From: Oxalobacteraceae bacterium UBA6018
GTDB lineage: Bacteria > Pseudomonadota > Gammaproteobacteria > Burkholderiales > Burkholderiaceae_D
Direction of reading: 5' to 3'
DNA: 64,000 bases
Assembly (NCBI GenBank): GCA_002428015.1
Contig: DIZW01000055.1
Location: 80,536-144,535, forward strand
The notes under the pieces were generated by a model. The model was given only the letters and a program-made list of their open reading frames with translations. It made no database searches and was not told the DNA's origin. How positions within the stretch are numbered: the first letter of the stretch is position 1; every line of letters begins with the position of its first letter. The translations under genes and the position numbers were made by a program. Positions 52,594 through 62,999 of the stretch are shown in pieces.

Positions 52594-53761
52594 GCGCCGC
52601 TTCGCCGAGATGGCGGTCGCGCCAGTCGCGCGGGGTGCAGCCAAGTTCGCGCGCGAACACCGAGTACAGGTACTGCACCGAGGAGAAGCCGCTGTCGGCC
52701 GCCACCGCCGACATGTCGGCCGCGCCCTCTTCGAGCAGGCGCTTTGCTTCGCGGATCTTGTAGCTGAGGATTTCATCGTGCACGCTGTGTCCGACTTCGC
52801 GCTTGAAGTGGATATCCAGCCACGAGCGCGAGATGCCGACGTAATCGGCCACCTGGTCGCCCTTGATGCCGCGCTGGGCGTTGCGGCAAATATAATGCAG
52901 CGCGCGCGTGATGTACGGGTGGTAGCGGCGCGCCGGGGTGCACGAGGCGGCCACGTTGATGCCGGTCGACGGCACCAGATGCCCGCTGCAGGGGATCCCG
53001 CGCAGGCTGTCGTGCAGCAGGCGGGCGGCGCCCTGGCCCATTTCGTAGGTGCCCTGGATCACCGAGGTCAGGCAGACCCCGGACAGCTCGCGCAGGAGCG
53101 GATCGTTGTCGATGCCGATCACGCCGACATCGGCGGAAATCTCGAAACCGCCCAGCTGGCACGCCTGCAGGATCAGGCGCGCGCGCGCATCGTTGACTGC
53201 GACGATGCCCACCGGCTTGGGCAGGGATGCGATCCACTCGACCAGGCCGGACAGGCTGGTGGCACCGCGCTCGCTGCGCGCGCTGAGCCCGCGGTAGACG
53301 CGCGGGAACGCCGAATCCCACGGAACCAGCTTGGAAAACGCTTGTTCGCGCTCAAGCGCCCAGCCGGTTTCTTCGGCGTTCGGCTGGCTGAACATGGCGA
53401 AATTCGGCCAGCCATTATCGATCAGGTGCGACAGCGCCCGCCCGACCAGTTCGGCGTTGTCCAGCGCCACGCACGGCAGCGCGCCAGCATACATCCGGTG
53501 GGCACAGACGCCGACCTGGCGCGCCGGATGCGCGCGCAAAGCCTCGGCCGTGGACAGGTCGCTGAAATCGGCGATGATGCCCTCGCCCTGCCACTCCAGC
53601 AGGGTCGGCAGGGAATCGGAAAAGTCGCTGCGCAAATACAGCTGCCAGGACAGGCCGCGCCTGCGCACATAATCGGCGACGCCATGGATGATGTCGCGGT
53701 TGTACAGGTCTACGCCATCGAGCCATACCGCGATGCGGGGTTGGGGCTGGTCGCTGTGCAT
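52583..53761 (-). CDS. XylR-type AraC-family regulator (second)
   Basis: 392 aa. ATG 53761 follows CAGGAGACC. The LacI/periplasmic-binding-like sensor (RIAVWLDGVDLYNRDIIHGV, GVIGIDNDPLLRELSGVCLT) is fused to a C-terminal AraC domain (GIKGDQVADYVGISRSWLDI, MSAVAADSGFSSVQYLYSVF) ending GCTPRDWRDRH. It is clearly paralogous to the regulator at 35461-36651 (shared HYICRNAQRGIK/HFIRLNAQRGIK and GHSVHDEIL segments). It is divergent from the TonB receptor at 54030, the likely main target. Confidence 0.92.
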   Translation of the reverse strand: MHSDQPQPRIAVWLDGVDLYNRDIIHGVADYVRRRGLSWQLYLRSDFSDSLPTLLEWQGEGIIADFSDLSTAEALRAHPARQVGVCAHRMYAGALPCVALDNAELVGRALSHLIDNGWPNFAMFSQPNAEETGWALEREQAFSKLVPWDSAFPRVYRGLSARSERGATSLSGLVEWIASLPKPVGIVAVNDARARLILQACQLGGFEISADVGVIGIDNDPLLRELSGVCLTSVIQGTYEMGQGAARLLHDSLRGIPCSGHLVPSTGINVAASCTPARRYHPYITRALHYICRNAQRGIKGDQVADYVGISRSWLDIHFKREVGHSVHDEILSYKIREAKRLLEEGAADMSAVAADSGFSSVQYLYSVFARELGCTPRDWRDRHLGEAAQAA

Positions 53762-54029
53762 GCTGGTCTCCTGATGGTATGCGCCACGCGCGGTCTTGAG
53801 CCGCGCTCCGGCTGCCGGATACTCCCGGTTGCTTTTCCCAGCATAGTTGTTACCGGAGATAAACACAATGATGGTTTTTCAGCGTGTGGCTCCATTTCCA
53901 CGCAAAGCACGGCACTCCGCGTTTTCATAATTGCGAATTGGAACCATGCTCAGTAGCCTTGAGTCCGATGCTGTAGCGCCGCTGTTGGCGACATCGCGGC
54001 TCATTCAAGGAAAAACCAAGGGAGATCAC

Positions 54030-56873
54030 ATGTTTCATAAAAATTACAAACGTACCCGCATCAGCGTCGCGGTAGCGGGCGTTTGCGCCAGCTTCGCCAT
54101 GCAGGCATCGGCCCAGGAAGCCACCACGACCATGACGACGGCCAACACCGCGGCGGGCGAAGTCCAGCAAGTGGTGGTGACGGGCTTCCGGTCCAGTCTG
54201 CAGCGCGCCCTGGACCTCAAACGCGGCGCCATCGGCACCCGCGATTCGATCGTCGCCGAGGACATCGGCAAGTTCCCCGAGCAGAACATCGCCGACGCCC
54301 TGGTCCGCCTGCCGGGCGTGGAAGTGGTCAAGGACCCGGGCACCAATGAAGGCCAGCGCATCCAGATGCGCGGCCTCGGCTCTGAATACACCGTCACCAC
54401 CTTCAATGGCGCCGCCGTGCGGGCTACGTCGGGCGGCAATATCGGCAGCTCGAGCCGCGACTTCAATTATGATATTTTCGCCTCTGAACTGTTCGGCCGC
54501 ACCGATGTCTACAAGACCCCGCTGGCTGAACTGGAAGAAGGCGGCGTAGCCGGCGTCGTCGACATGCAGACCCCACGCCCGTTCGACCACAGGGGCCGCG
54601 TGATCCGCTATTCGACGGCGGTAGGCCGCAATGATCGCAGCGGCCTGAACAGCCCGCGTGCGTTTGCCCTGTTCAGCAATACCTGGGGCGACTGGGGATT
54701 TCTGGTGGGCGCGACCAAGTCCGGCTCGAAAAACGCCAACGCCGGCTTTTCCTCGACCGGCACCTACGCCAGCACCGACCAGCGTCTCGATCCTGGCAGC
54801 TTCAACTACACTTACAACCTGGCCGACCCGACGGCCAACTACAGTGGCCTCTCGCTGGCCGAGCTGCGCGGCGCCCTGCTGCCGCGCTTCATGCGCACCA
54901 CGACCTCGCAGAGCCTGCGCGACCGCGTCGGCTTCAACAGCTCGCTGCAATGGAAATCGGGCGGCTGGGATGTCAGCCTGGACGCGCTCGCCTCGAAACT
55001 GAAGGACGACAACAAGACCAACGGGCTGAGTTTCCTGATCCGCGACAGCACCGGCGCCAACGCGCTGGTCCCGCGCGGCGTGACGGTCGACGCCAACAAC
55101 GAGCTGCAAGGCTCGCTGGCCAATGTGCAGGCGATGTCCCAGACCCAGGCCTCGCGCTCGGAAACCGACTTCAAGTACGTGACGCTGAACGCCAAATGGC
55201 GCGCCACCGATAATCTGCGCTTTAGCGGCCAGGTCGGTACCAACAAGAGCGAGGCATGGAGTAGCAACTCATCGCTGAACGGTGAAACCGGCAATACCAA
55301 TTTCGACATCCGCCACACCATCACCTTCAACAGCACCGACGATCCGATCTTTCCGCATCTGAGCTCGGACCGCAACCTGCTCGACGCCGGCAATTACCGG
55401 GTGTTCGGCTACAGCGGCGGCTACCGCACCGAGACCGACAAACAGAAGAACCTCAAGCTGACCGGCGAATACGACTACGGCTTCTGGAATGTCGATGCCA
55501 AAGTCAAGAGCGGCATTTCGCGCGTCGTCAGCCTCAAGGATGCGCGCTCGTTTGCCACCGCCAACTTGCTGAATACGCAGATCCTGCCCAGCGGCAAAAC
55601 GTTCCTCGCATCGACCGCAGCCGAGCGCGCCGCCTATGGGCAAAGCTTCATGGTGCCGAACGACCTGCGCAACGTCTCGGCGCCAAACATTCCGCTCGAC
55701 TTCATGGTCTTCGGCAAGGATTACCTGTACAACACGCTGGACTCGCTCAACGCCAACCGCTCGGCCCCGCCCAACCTTGGCGGCACCTTCCAGGCAAAGG
55801 AAACGATCGACGCCTTCTTCCTCCAATCGGACTTCGAGACCAAGGTGTTCGACCGCGATCTGCGCGCCAATGCCGGCGTGCGCTACGTGCGCACCGGCAC
55901 CGGCATCGACAACTACACCCTGGTGCAGGGCGTTCAGCAGCCGGCCCACCAGGACGGCCAGTACACCAATGTGCTGCCGTCGCTGTCGCTGGCATACGAC
56001 CTGAAGGATGACCTAGTGTGGCGCGCTTCCTGGGGCAAGACGCTGACGCGCAGCTCGATCTCCCTGATCGCCCGTTCGTACTCGGTGCCGGGCGGTGGTG
56101 GCGACCTGATCGTCAACGCTGGCAATCCGGACCTGAAGCCGCAGCTGTCGTCCAGCCTCGATACCGCGCTCGAGTGGTACTTCGACAAGGGCGGCATCGT
56201 GGCGGTGTCGCTGTTCCAGAAGAACATCAAGGATCGTCCGGTGTCGGGCTCAGAGATGCTGCCGTTCAACACCCTCGGCTTGCCGAAGGAACTGTTCACC
56301 GTCAACATCCAGGCGCAGCTGGCCGCCGATCCGACCACCCCGGTCGAAGTACGGCGCTGGAAGAATGCTGAAGAATTCAATGTCAAGGGTCTGGAAATCG
56401 CCTACCAGCAGAATTACCGCAAGCTGCCGGCGCCATTCAACAACCTTGGTTCGATCGTCAGCTACACGCGGATCGATACCGCCGGCTTCAAGGTCAACTA
56501 TCGCGGCCAGGACATCGAACTGCCGATCATTCCGAAGGAAACCTACGCCGCCACCCTGTACTACGAAGATGGCCCACTGGCGCTGCGCACCTCGTACAAC
56601 CACAAGAGCGAGTTCGCAAACCAGGGTGCGCCGGCCCTCAATCCGCTCGGCTACAACCGCTGGTACAACAAGCGCGGCTATCTCGATGCGTCGGTCAGCT
56701 ACAAGTTCAGCGATGCACTCGAGCTGCGTCTCGATGGCGCCAACCTGAACAGCCAGAGGACCTATGACTTCCTGCGCCAATTCGAAGGCAAGTACGGTGA
56801 CGAGAACTCGCGCATCGAAAGCGCCAACGTGGCCGGCCGTACCTTCACGCTGACCATGCGCGGCAAGTTCTGA
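54030..56873 (+). CDS. TonB-dependent receptor (second)
   Basis: Outer-membrane glycan importer, 947 aa. ATG 54030 follows GGGAGA. The signal peptide is RISVAVAGVCASFAMQASAQ, then a TonB-box-like VQQVVVTGF, then the plug with DSIVAEDIGKFPEQNIADAL, RLPGVEV and IQMRGLGSEYTVTTFNG, typical of TIGR01782 receptors. It ends in FTLTMRGKF with terminal Phe. A hairpin at 56885-56904 separates it from a lipoprotein gene. A 337-base internal piece (55212-55548) recurs at 63664-64000. The ligand is unknown; adjacent lyase and GH63-like genes suggest a uronate- or glucose-containing oligosaccharide. Confidence 0.93.
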   Translation: MFHKNYKRTRISVAVAGVCASFAMQASAQEATTTMTTANTAAGEVQQVVVTGFRSSLQRALDLKRGAIGTRDSIVAEDIGKFPEQNIADALVRLPGVEVVKDPGTNEGQRIQMRGLGSEYTVTTFNGAAVRATSGGNIGSSSRDFNYDIFASELFGRTDVYKTPLAELEEGGVAGVVDMQTPRPFDHRGRVIRYSTAVGRNDRSGLNSPRAFALFSNTWGDWGFLVGATKSGSKNANAGFSSTGTYASTDQRLDPGSFNYTYNLADPTANYSGLSLAELRGALLPRFMRTTTSQSLRDRVGFNSSLQWKSGGWDVSLDALASKLKDDNKTNGLSFLIRDSTGANALVPRGVTVDANNELQGSLANVQAMSQTQASRSETDFKYVTLNAKWRATDNLRFSGQVGTNKSEAWSSNSSLNGETGNTNFDIRHTITFNSTDDPIFPHLSSDRNLLDAGNYRVFGYSGGYRTETDKQKNLKLTGEYDYGFWNVDAKVKSGISRVVSLKDARSFATANLLNTQILPSGKTFLASTAAERAAYGQSFMVPNDLRNVSAPNIPLDFMVFGKDYLYNTLDSLNANRSAPPNLGGTFQAKETIDAFFLQSDFETKVFDRDLRANAGVRYVRTGTGIDNYTLVQGVQQPAHQDGQYTNVLPSLSLAYDLKDDLVWRASWGKTLTRSSISLIARSYSVPGGGGDLIVNAGNPDLKPQLSSSLDTALEWYFDKGGIVAVSLFQKNIKDRPVSGSEMLPFNTLGLPKELFTVNIQAQLAADPTTPVEVRRWKNAEEFNVKGLEIAYQQNYRKLPAPFNNLGSIVSYTRIDTAGFKVNYRGQDIELPIIPKETYAATLYYEDGPLALRTSYNHKSEFANQGAPALNPLGYNRWYNKRGYLDASVSYKFSDALELRLDGANLNSQRTYDFLRQFEGKYGDENSRIESANVAGRTFTLTMRGKF

Positions 56874-56884
56874 CCAAGCTTCAA

Positions 56885-56904
56885 GCCCCGGCCAGCGCCG
56901 GGGC
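56885..56904 (+). terminator. Hairpin between TonB receptor and lipoprotein
   Basis: GCCCCGG, 6-nt loop, CCGGGGC, without a T-run, 11 bases after the receptor stop. It may attenuate or protect the upstream mRNA, with partial read-through to the lipoprotein. Confidence 0.5.
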
Positions 56905-56936
56905 CTTCGAGACACCTATATTTTGAGGAAACAAAA

Positions 56937-57713
56937 ATGACCAAGACTACGATTTATGCGCCTGCTGGCGCCAGGCTGGGCGCGGCACTGATCCTGAGCA
57001 CGGCGCTGGCGGCCTGCGGTGGCGGTGCCGGCGGCGACGGCGGCCGCGTGCCGAACCTGAGCGGCAGCGTCACCATTACCGGCACTGCCGCGACCGTCAT
57101 CGCCGGTTCGGCCAGTAACGCGATCGGCGGCGCCGAAGTGCTGGCTACCTGCGCCCGCGGCGCGGCATCGACCATGACCAATGCCGACGGTAGCTTCTCG
57201 GTCACGGTGGCCAATCCGGGCGCGGCGCCATGCGTGCTGCAGCTGTTCCGTGCCGATAACAGCAGCTTGCGCTCGATCGCCACCGGCCCTGGCAACTTCA
57301 ACATCACGCCGGTGACCGAACTGCTGGTTGCGTACATCTCGACCCAGGTCACCACCCCGGCCGTGCCGGTCACCCCGGGTACCGTCAATTCGGCGGTCAC
57401 GCTGAGCACCAACGCCGCCTTCGCCAAGCTGGCGTCGACCCCGGCCCTGCTGAGCAACTCGATCGCCCGCGTTGGTGAGATCGTCAAGACCTTTCCGGCC
57501 CCTGCCACACCGGGCCTAGTAGTGCCGAGCGACTGGCTGACTGGCCAGCTGGTGGCCAAGACACCGAGCAATCCGGGCAACGCGCAGAACGCCTTCCTGG
57601 AGGCCCTGCGTGCGCGCAATACCATCACCGCCACCGGCACGGTGAACGGCAACGCCACCAGCGAAGCGGCCCGCGACGCGGCCCTGCCTGTCAACAAGGT
57701 GGCGGCGCCGTAA
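56937..57713 (+). CDS. Lipoprotein with carboxypeptidase-regulatory-like domain
   Basis: 258 aa. AGGAAAC precedes the ATG. Lipobox LAAC with lipidated C27, then a glycine-rich linker. Residues about 40-120 (VTITGTAATVIAGSASNAIG, GAEVLATCARGAASTMTNAD, GSFSVTV) form a carboxypeptidase-regulatory/CNA-B-like beta-sandwich. The remainder (NITPVTELLVAYISTQVTTP, LTGQLVAKTP) is Ala/Thr/Pro-rich. It lies directly after the TonB receptor and is closed by a strong terminator, so it is probably a surface partner that presents glycan to the receptor, by analogy with SusD-type partners although unrelated in sequence (inference). Confidence 0.75.
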   Translation: MTKTTIYAPAGARLGAALILSTALAACGGGAGGDGGRVPNLSGSVTITGTAATVIAGSASNAIGGAEVLATCARGAASTMTNADGSFSVTVANPGAAPCVLQLFRADNSSLRSIATGPGNFNITPVTELLVAYISTQVTTPAVPVTPGTVNSAVTLSTNAAFAKLASTPALLSNSIARVGEIVKTFPAPATPGLVVPSDWLTGQLVAKTPSNPGNAQNAFLEALRARNTITATGTVNGNATSEAARDAALPVNKVAAP

Positions 57714-57735
57714 GCGCTCTAGCAGCGTGATGACG

Positions 57736-57762
57736 GCCGGCATGCAGCTTCTGCATGCCGGC
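57736..57762 (+). terminator. Terminator of the TonB-receptor/lipoprotein unit
   Basis: Perfect 12-bp stem GCCGGCATGCAG / CTGCATGCCGGC with a CTT loop, followed by TTTCG, 22 bases after the lipoprotein stop. Confidence 0.7.
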
Positions 57763-58187
57763 TTTCGCGCTGGCGGTCGAAGCCATCTTCGCCGCCGCGC
57801 AGGCCGGCCGGCCCCAGGCCGCGACAAGCGTCGACACCTGTGCCGCGCGCCTGAAACCCGGCATCGGCAAGCACATCATCCTGTGTGCGCCGGACGTCAT
57901 CGGCCACGGCGCCCAGTTCGCTTGCGGCCCCTGCAGCCGTTCAAGTCACCGGCTTCACGGCCGACCGTTGGCGCGAGCGCCAGATGGCCTTCCAGTTCCG
58001 CACCTGCCCCAGCTCCACCTATCCATGGCGGCGCATGCGCAACGCTGGAGACGAGGGCGGCGCCGGAAACGGAAGCGTTGTCACGCCGCTACTGAATTGA
58101 TAGATTTCATCCCCCGATTTTTCGCCCAGAAATATAAAATCTGGTTCATGGCCATTGGCCATCCAGAGAAAACCCACCGAGACGACC
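57763..58187. other. Gene-free region before the lyase pseudogene
   Basis: Open frames here resemble no family I recognise. The last 90 bases are AT-rich (58095-58145) with a small inverted repeat CCAGA ... TCTGG, and probably hold the promoter of the lyase gene. Confidence 0.35.
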
Positions 58188-60162
58188 ATGACACTACAAC
58201 GACACGAGGCACTGCGCTTTGCGCGCCCCTTCAAGGCGCTCCCCGCCGCGCTGGCGATCGCCATGACTTTGCTGAGCCGGCCGAGCGCGGGAGTGGACGT
58301 GCCGCCGGAAGCGGCGCACCCGCCCGAGGTGGTGGCGCTGAACCGCTTCGAACGGATCGCCCCGCACCCGCGCCTGATGCTCAACGCCGCCAGTTGGCAG
58401 GCGCTGCGCAAGCAGATCGTCGACGATCCCCGTTCCACCGAGCTGTAGGCCGCGCTGCGCGTGGTCGGCGATCGCATGGTGGCGCTGCCGCCGGTCGACT
58501 ATACCGAGCCGCCACCAGGCGAAAACCTGCTGGCCACTTTGCGCCAGTGCGAGGACCGCGTGCTGACCCTCGGCATTCTGTATCGCTTGAGCGGCGACAA
58601 GCGTTACATGGAGGGCATGCGCTCCCTGGTGCTGGACCTGGCCGGCCACGATGCGCGCCGCAACCATTACCTGGACGCGGCCACCTACACCATGATCCTG
58701 GCCCTGGGGCTCGATTGGCTGTACGACGACTTGAGCGAGGCGCAGCGCGACCACCTGGCCGGTCAGATCAAGAACCAGACCTTGCAGCGCAGCGTGGATG
58801 ATATCGAGAACCATCGCTTCCTATGGGCCGACTTCAATTGGAACCAGATCTGCAACAACGGGCTGGTATTCGGCGCCCTGGCGATCGCCGAGCGCGAGCC
58901 GAAACTGGCGCAACAGGTCGTCAACCGCTCGCTGGCGCTGATGCCGCGCGTGGGCGCCAACTACGGGCCGGACGGGCTGTACGTGGAAGGGCCGGGCTAC
59001 TGGGGCTACGGCACCCTGAACCACGTGTACCAGATCGAGGCGCTGCGCGCGAGCCTGGGCGAGAGCTTTGGCCTGGACAAATTCCCCGGCTTTCTGGAAT
59101 CGGCATCGGTACTCGACCAATTGACCGGGCCGACCGGCAAATTCTTCAATTTTTCCGACAACCGCCCTACCCGCAACTTCAGCGCTCCGGTGTTCTGGTT
59201 CGCGCGCGAAACCGGGCGCGCCGACATCGACAACGCGGAGTGGGCGCGCATGAAAGAAGCGCTGGCGCGCGAGGGCAATCCGCCGCGCGACGTGGGGCTG
59301 GCCCTGATCTGGCGCGGCACCCAGGCGAACTGGCGCGGCGCCGAGGCCAACGCCAGCGCGGCGGCGGCCCTGAACTGGCAGGCGCGCGGGCGTCAGCCGG
59401 TGGCGGTGATGCGCTCGCGCCGCGCCGCCCCGAACGCGACCTGGGTGGCGCTCAAGGGCGGCACTGCCAACTTCTCGCACGGCCATATGGACGCCGGCTC
59501 GTTCGTGATGGAGGCCGGCGGGGTGCGCTGGGCCGAGGATCCGGGCCACGAAGACTATCTGGTGGCGCGCCGCCGCACCGGCCTGACCCATGGGCAGTTG
59601 TTCGATTACACGCAGGACAGCCAGCGCTGGCGCCATTTCCGCCTTGGCGCGGACGGCCACAACATCTTGCTTTAACGGCGCGCTGCAGCGCGTCGACGGC
59701 CGCGCCAGCCTGTCACCGCTGCCCCAGAACGCGCGCTTGGGCGCCTCGGTCACGGTTGACATGGCGAGCACGTATGCCGGCCAGGCCGAGCAGGTCAAGC
59801 GAGAAGTGACACTGCGTCCGGACGCCAGCGTCAGCTTCAAGGACAGCTGGCGGGCGCCCAAGGCGGCGCCGGTGACGGCATCGTGGCAATGGCTGACGAC
59901 TGCCCGGGCCAGGAAGGAAAAAGGCGGCGTGGCGCTGGAGCAGGACGGCCGCGTCCTGCATCTGCGAGTGAAGAACCCGTACGCGACGATCGAGGTGCAG
60001 GATGTCGCGACCCTGCTCAGCGAGCGTTTCGACGCTCCGCTGCCGGGCTACACCCGGATCGTGGTCAGCACCCCGACCAAGGCCGGGGCGCGCGGCACGC
60101 TGGAGGTGGCGGCGGTGCTGGAGCCGGCCAGCGCGGCCGTGGCGGCCGGTCAGCGGCGCTGA
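58188..60162 (+). pseudogene. Heparinase II/III-family polysaccharide lyase, broken by a nonsense codon and a frameshift
   Basis: The three pieces join into one exported lyase of about 655 aa. A signal peptide (LPAALAIAMTLLSRPSAG) and HPRLMLNAASWQALRKQIVD end at TAG 58446 (codon 87, one base from CAG). The same frame continues with the (alpha/alpha) domain (YMEGMRSLVLDLAGH, NWNQICNNGLVFGALAIA, GPDGLYVEGPGYWGYG) and the heparinase II/III C-terminal sandwich (ANFSHGHMDAGSFVMEAGG). A stop at 59673 reflects a frame change near 59669, after which FNGALQRVDGRASLSPLP to TLEVAAVLEPAS completes the protein. Intact relatives cleave uronic-acid-containing polysaccharides by beta-elimination, generating substrates for GH105. 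Two independent lesions argue for real decay rather than error. Confidence 0.82.
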
Positions 60163-60248
60163 GCCTTCACCTGCCTCGCGCCGATTCAACGCGGCCGACG
60201 AGTTGGAAGAGCTCGCCACGGCCCGCGGCACGGTGCGGCACTGGGCCT

Positions 60249-62993
60249 TCAGTCGCCGATCCTGCGCAGCGCGAGGGTGCCAATGCCTGCCGCCGACGGC
60301 AGCGTGATGCTGAGCGCTCCGCCATCGAGCCGCCGCACGGGGACCGGCGCGCCGTTCCACGTCGCCCGGTAGCGGCCGGGCGCGGCCACCGCCAACACGC
60401 TGCTGTGGCGGCTCGGCTGGCTAGGGTAGAGCGCCAGTTCCGCGTCCAGCCGGCGATACTGCCCATCCCAGCGCCGCGCGCGGATCCATACATCGTAGCC
60501 GGCCGTCAGGCTGCCCAATTCGAAGTAGCTGGCGTACCAGTTGGCAATCGGGGCCGAGAGGCCGGAGAACTGGTGCCAGCCCACCCCCTGCCCGGTCGCA
60601 ATCTCGAAGTGTTCCGCCGAGGTCCAACTGTCGGCCGCCTCGCGCTGGTAAAGCGTGAGCGCGGTGCGGGCGATGGTCCAGGCCTGCTCGGAGCGTCCGA
60701 GGTCGAGCAGGGTCTTCCAGATGAAGTACTGGTGCGGGAACCACACCGTGCCGTTCCAATATCCTTGCGGGTCGTAGTAGCCGGCCCGCTGGTCCACCGC
60801 GGTCAGTCCGATCGGGCTCCACAGCTGGCCCGGCGTGGTCAGGTGCGCGAGCAGCGCGCGCGTCTGCGCGGCGTCGGCGATGCCGGCCACCAGCGGCTGC
60901 ACGCCATCGAGGCCACGGTTGAAGTTCTCGCCCGACTTGGTGCGAAGCAGGCCGACCGGACGGCCGTCCCCGTCATGCAGCACATAGCCGAAGTAGCCGG
61001 CCTGCGGATCCCAAGCCACCTGCACCGCCGCCGACAGGCGCGCGATGTCCGCGTCGTACCCAGCCACGTCGTCCTGGCGGCCCATCTCCAGCGCGGCCAT
61101 GCGCAAGATCCGCGCGGCGCGCACCGCATGCGAGCTGGTCACCATCGGCGCGGTTCGACTCGCCAGACCCTGCTCGTGCATCGCCACCTGGGCCGGGTAG
61201 TCGTCCCAGCCACCGCTGTTGTAGAAGTAATCCCAACTCGACAGCAGGCCGGAAGCCAGGTGCGCGGTGCTCGATGAGGGCGCGCGTCCGACCAGGAATT
61301 CGTAGTACTGGCGCAGGCGCGGATAGGCATACTCCAGCAAGGCGCGGTCCTGGGTGCGGTTCCACAGTTCGAGGAACTGGGTGTGCTGCACCGGCAGCGG
61401 CGTGCCGTGGTGGATGAAGGCCGACTGCGCGCCGGGCGCGGTGGTATAGGCATTGAGCACGTCAACCGACAGGCGCGGCGCCACCGCTGCCATGCCCAAG
61501 CCCAGGAAACCCGAGTCCCAGGTGTACAGGGAATCCCACCATTTGCCGGGCGTGAAATGGCGGATGAATTGATCCTGGGTGTAGACCGGATACACGACAT
61601 TCATCAGCAGGTTGGCACGGATCAGCTGGCGCGCCAGATCGTAGCGCGCACCCGCGGGCAGGCGCGGGGGCTGGGCCGCGGCCAGACTTGCGTCGCGGTG
61701 CGCGGCCCGCGCGGCGGCCAGCGGGGTGCGCAGCGCCGCTTCGACTTCAACGCGGCTGCCCTCGGTGGCCAGCGCCCAGATAGTCTCGCTGCCACGGGGC
61801 GGCACAGGCTTGCCGCCGAAATGCACGTTGGTGTAATGCCCAGCCCCGTCGCCATCGAAGTCGAGGCGGGTCTTGGCCATGCTGTTCCTGGCGAAGAACA
61901 CGTCGAGCACGCCGTTGCGGAACTGGCGCACGCGGCTCGGGTCGCGATACCAGCGCAGGCCGTAGTAGCGGGCGCTTTGGCGGTACTTGAGCAGCACCGA
62001 ATCGGACACGGGACCGGCGATGATCTCGGGCGTGGTGTCGCGCTCCTCCGGCTCGAACCGCACCGCCGCGGCCTGTTCCGCCGGGACGATCGCCATGCCG
62101 TTGATCTCGACCCAGTGCCCGCCGCCGTGGCGCATGCGCAGCTCGCGCGCCGCGGACGCCAGCGGCAGCACGGCAGTGCGCCAGTCCTCGCCTGCGGCCA
62201 GCTCGATGGCCCGGTCGTCCAGCCCATCGGCCAGCAGGGTCGCGCCCTTCGGCGCGCGGTAGCGCAACACCATCACCGCGTCAGGCGCCCGCGCGCCGAT
62301 TTCGAAGCACACCTTGTCGCCGCTTCTCAGGCGCAGGGCGCGCCCGTCGACCATGCCGTCATCGCGTTCTTCGCCGCGCAGGCGCCCGTCGTACACCAGC
62401 CGGTCCTGCGCGGTGGGCGCGGCCACCTGCAGCTCGCTGTAGTGCACGCCGTTGATCCAGCGCGCGCCGTCCGGCAGCACCGGAACGAGGATGCGGCGCG
62501 GCTGCAGCACCGCGTTCGGATGGCGGTTGGGCAGCTGCAGCGAGGCCACCAGATTGAGGGTGATGGTGCGCGCACGAGCGCCGCGGTTGACCAGGTTGGC
62601 ACGCAGCACCCGCGTGTGCGCCGACAGGCCCGCGTACGACAGCTCGGCATACAGGCGCGCGCCGTCGATGCGCTGGCGGTAGGCGTAGTAGTTGAGGTCG
62701 GGCGACGCGTCCCAAGCCACCATGCCGGTATTGAGCGAGGCGTTCGGAACGGAGGGCGTGGTGGTGGTATGGCCACCGGCGAACAGCGAGATGTCGAAGC
62801 GCAGGCCGCGCACCGGGTCGGTCAGGTGCGAGATGCCCAGGTAGGCATTCGAATACGGGCCCCAGTCCGGCGCGCGCAGGTCGTGGCTGCGTGCGTATGC
62901 CGCGCGGTCGGCAGGCAGTAGGCCAGTCGATGCGGCGGCGCCAGCCGCCAGCAGGAGAAGCAGCGGGACGGCGCGCATGAGCGAGGTCGGCAT
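60249..62993 (-). CDS. GH63-like (alpha/alpha)6 glycosidase, exported
   Basis: 914 aa. The signal peptide is MRAVPLLLLLAAGAAAS. An N-terminal beta-sandwich of about 430 residues (WGPYSNAYLGISHLTDPVRG, NTGMVAWDASPDLNYYAYRQ) precedes a six-hairpin toroid with LYTWDSGFLGLG (D493 is the likely acid), GLLSSWDYFYNSGGWDDYPA and YWNGTVWFPHQYFIWKTLLD. These fit clan GH-G (GH63 alpha-glucosidases, GH37 trehalase, mannosylglycerate hydrolases). It would remove alpha-glucose, or act on other alpha-linked caps. It is convergent with the broken lyase gene. The exact family could also be an unclassified GH-G relative. Confidence 0.78.
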   Translation of the reverse strand: MPTSLMRAVPLLLLLAAGAAASTGLLPADRAAYARSHDLRAPDWGPYSNAYLGISHLTDPVRGLRFDISLFAGGHTTTTPSVPNASLNTGMVAWDASPDLNYYAYRQRIDGARLYAELSYAGLSAHTRVLRANLVNRGARARTITLNLVASLQLPNRHPNAVLQPRRILVPVLPDGARWINGVHYSELQVAAPTAQDRLVYDGRLRGEERDDGMVDGRALRLRSGDKVCFEIGARAPDAVMVLRYRAPKGATLLADGLDDRAIELAAGEDWRTAVLPLASAARELRMRHGGGHWVEINGMAIVPAEQAAAVRFEPEERDTTPEIIAGPVSDSVLLKYRQSARYYGLRWYRDPSRVRQFRNGVLDVFFARNSMAKTRLDFDGDGAGHYTNVHFGGKPVPPRGSETIWALATEGSRVEVEAALRTPLAAARAAHRDASLAAAQPPRLPAGARYDLARQLIRANLLMNVVYPVYTQDQFIRHFTPGKWWDSLYTWDSGFLGLGMAAVAPRLSVDVLNAYTTAPGAQSAFIHHGTPLPVQHTQFLELWNRTQDRALLEYAYPRLRQYYEFLVGRAPSSSTAHLASGLLSSWDYFYNSGGWDDYPAQVAMHEQGLASRTAPMVTSSHAVRAARILRMAALEMGRQDDVAGYDADIARLSAAVQVAWDPQAGYFGYVLHDGDGRPVGLLRTKSGENFNRGLDGVQPLVAGIADAAQTRALLAHLTTPGQLWSPIGLTAVDQRAGYYDPQGYWNGTVWFPHQYFIWKTLLDLGRSEQAWTIARTALTLYQREAADSWTSAEHFEIATGQGVGWHQFSGLSAPIANWYASYFELGSLTAGYDVWIRARRWDGQYRRLDAELALYPSQPSRHSSVLAVAAPGRYRATWNGAPVPVRRLDGGALSITLPSAAGIGTLALRRIGD

Positions 62994-62999
62994 GGCGTC

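Noticed and set aside
52610..53956. 448-codon plus-strand frame opposite the second XylR-like gene
   Set aside because: Antisense to a gene with full regulator motifs; no domain in the opposite reading.
57775..58100. Possible small protein between the lipoprotein and the lyase
   Set aside because: Several short frames exist, but none has a ribosome site and recognisable sequence; left as gene-free.
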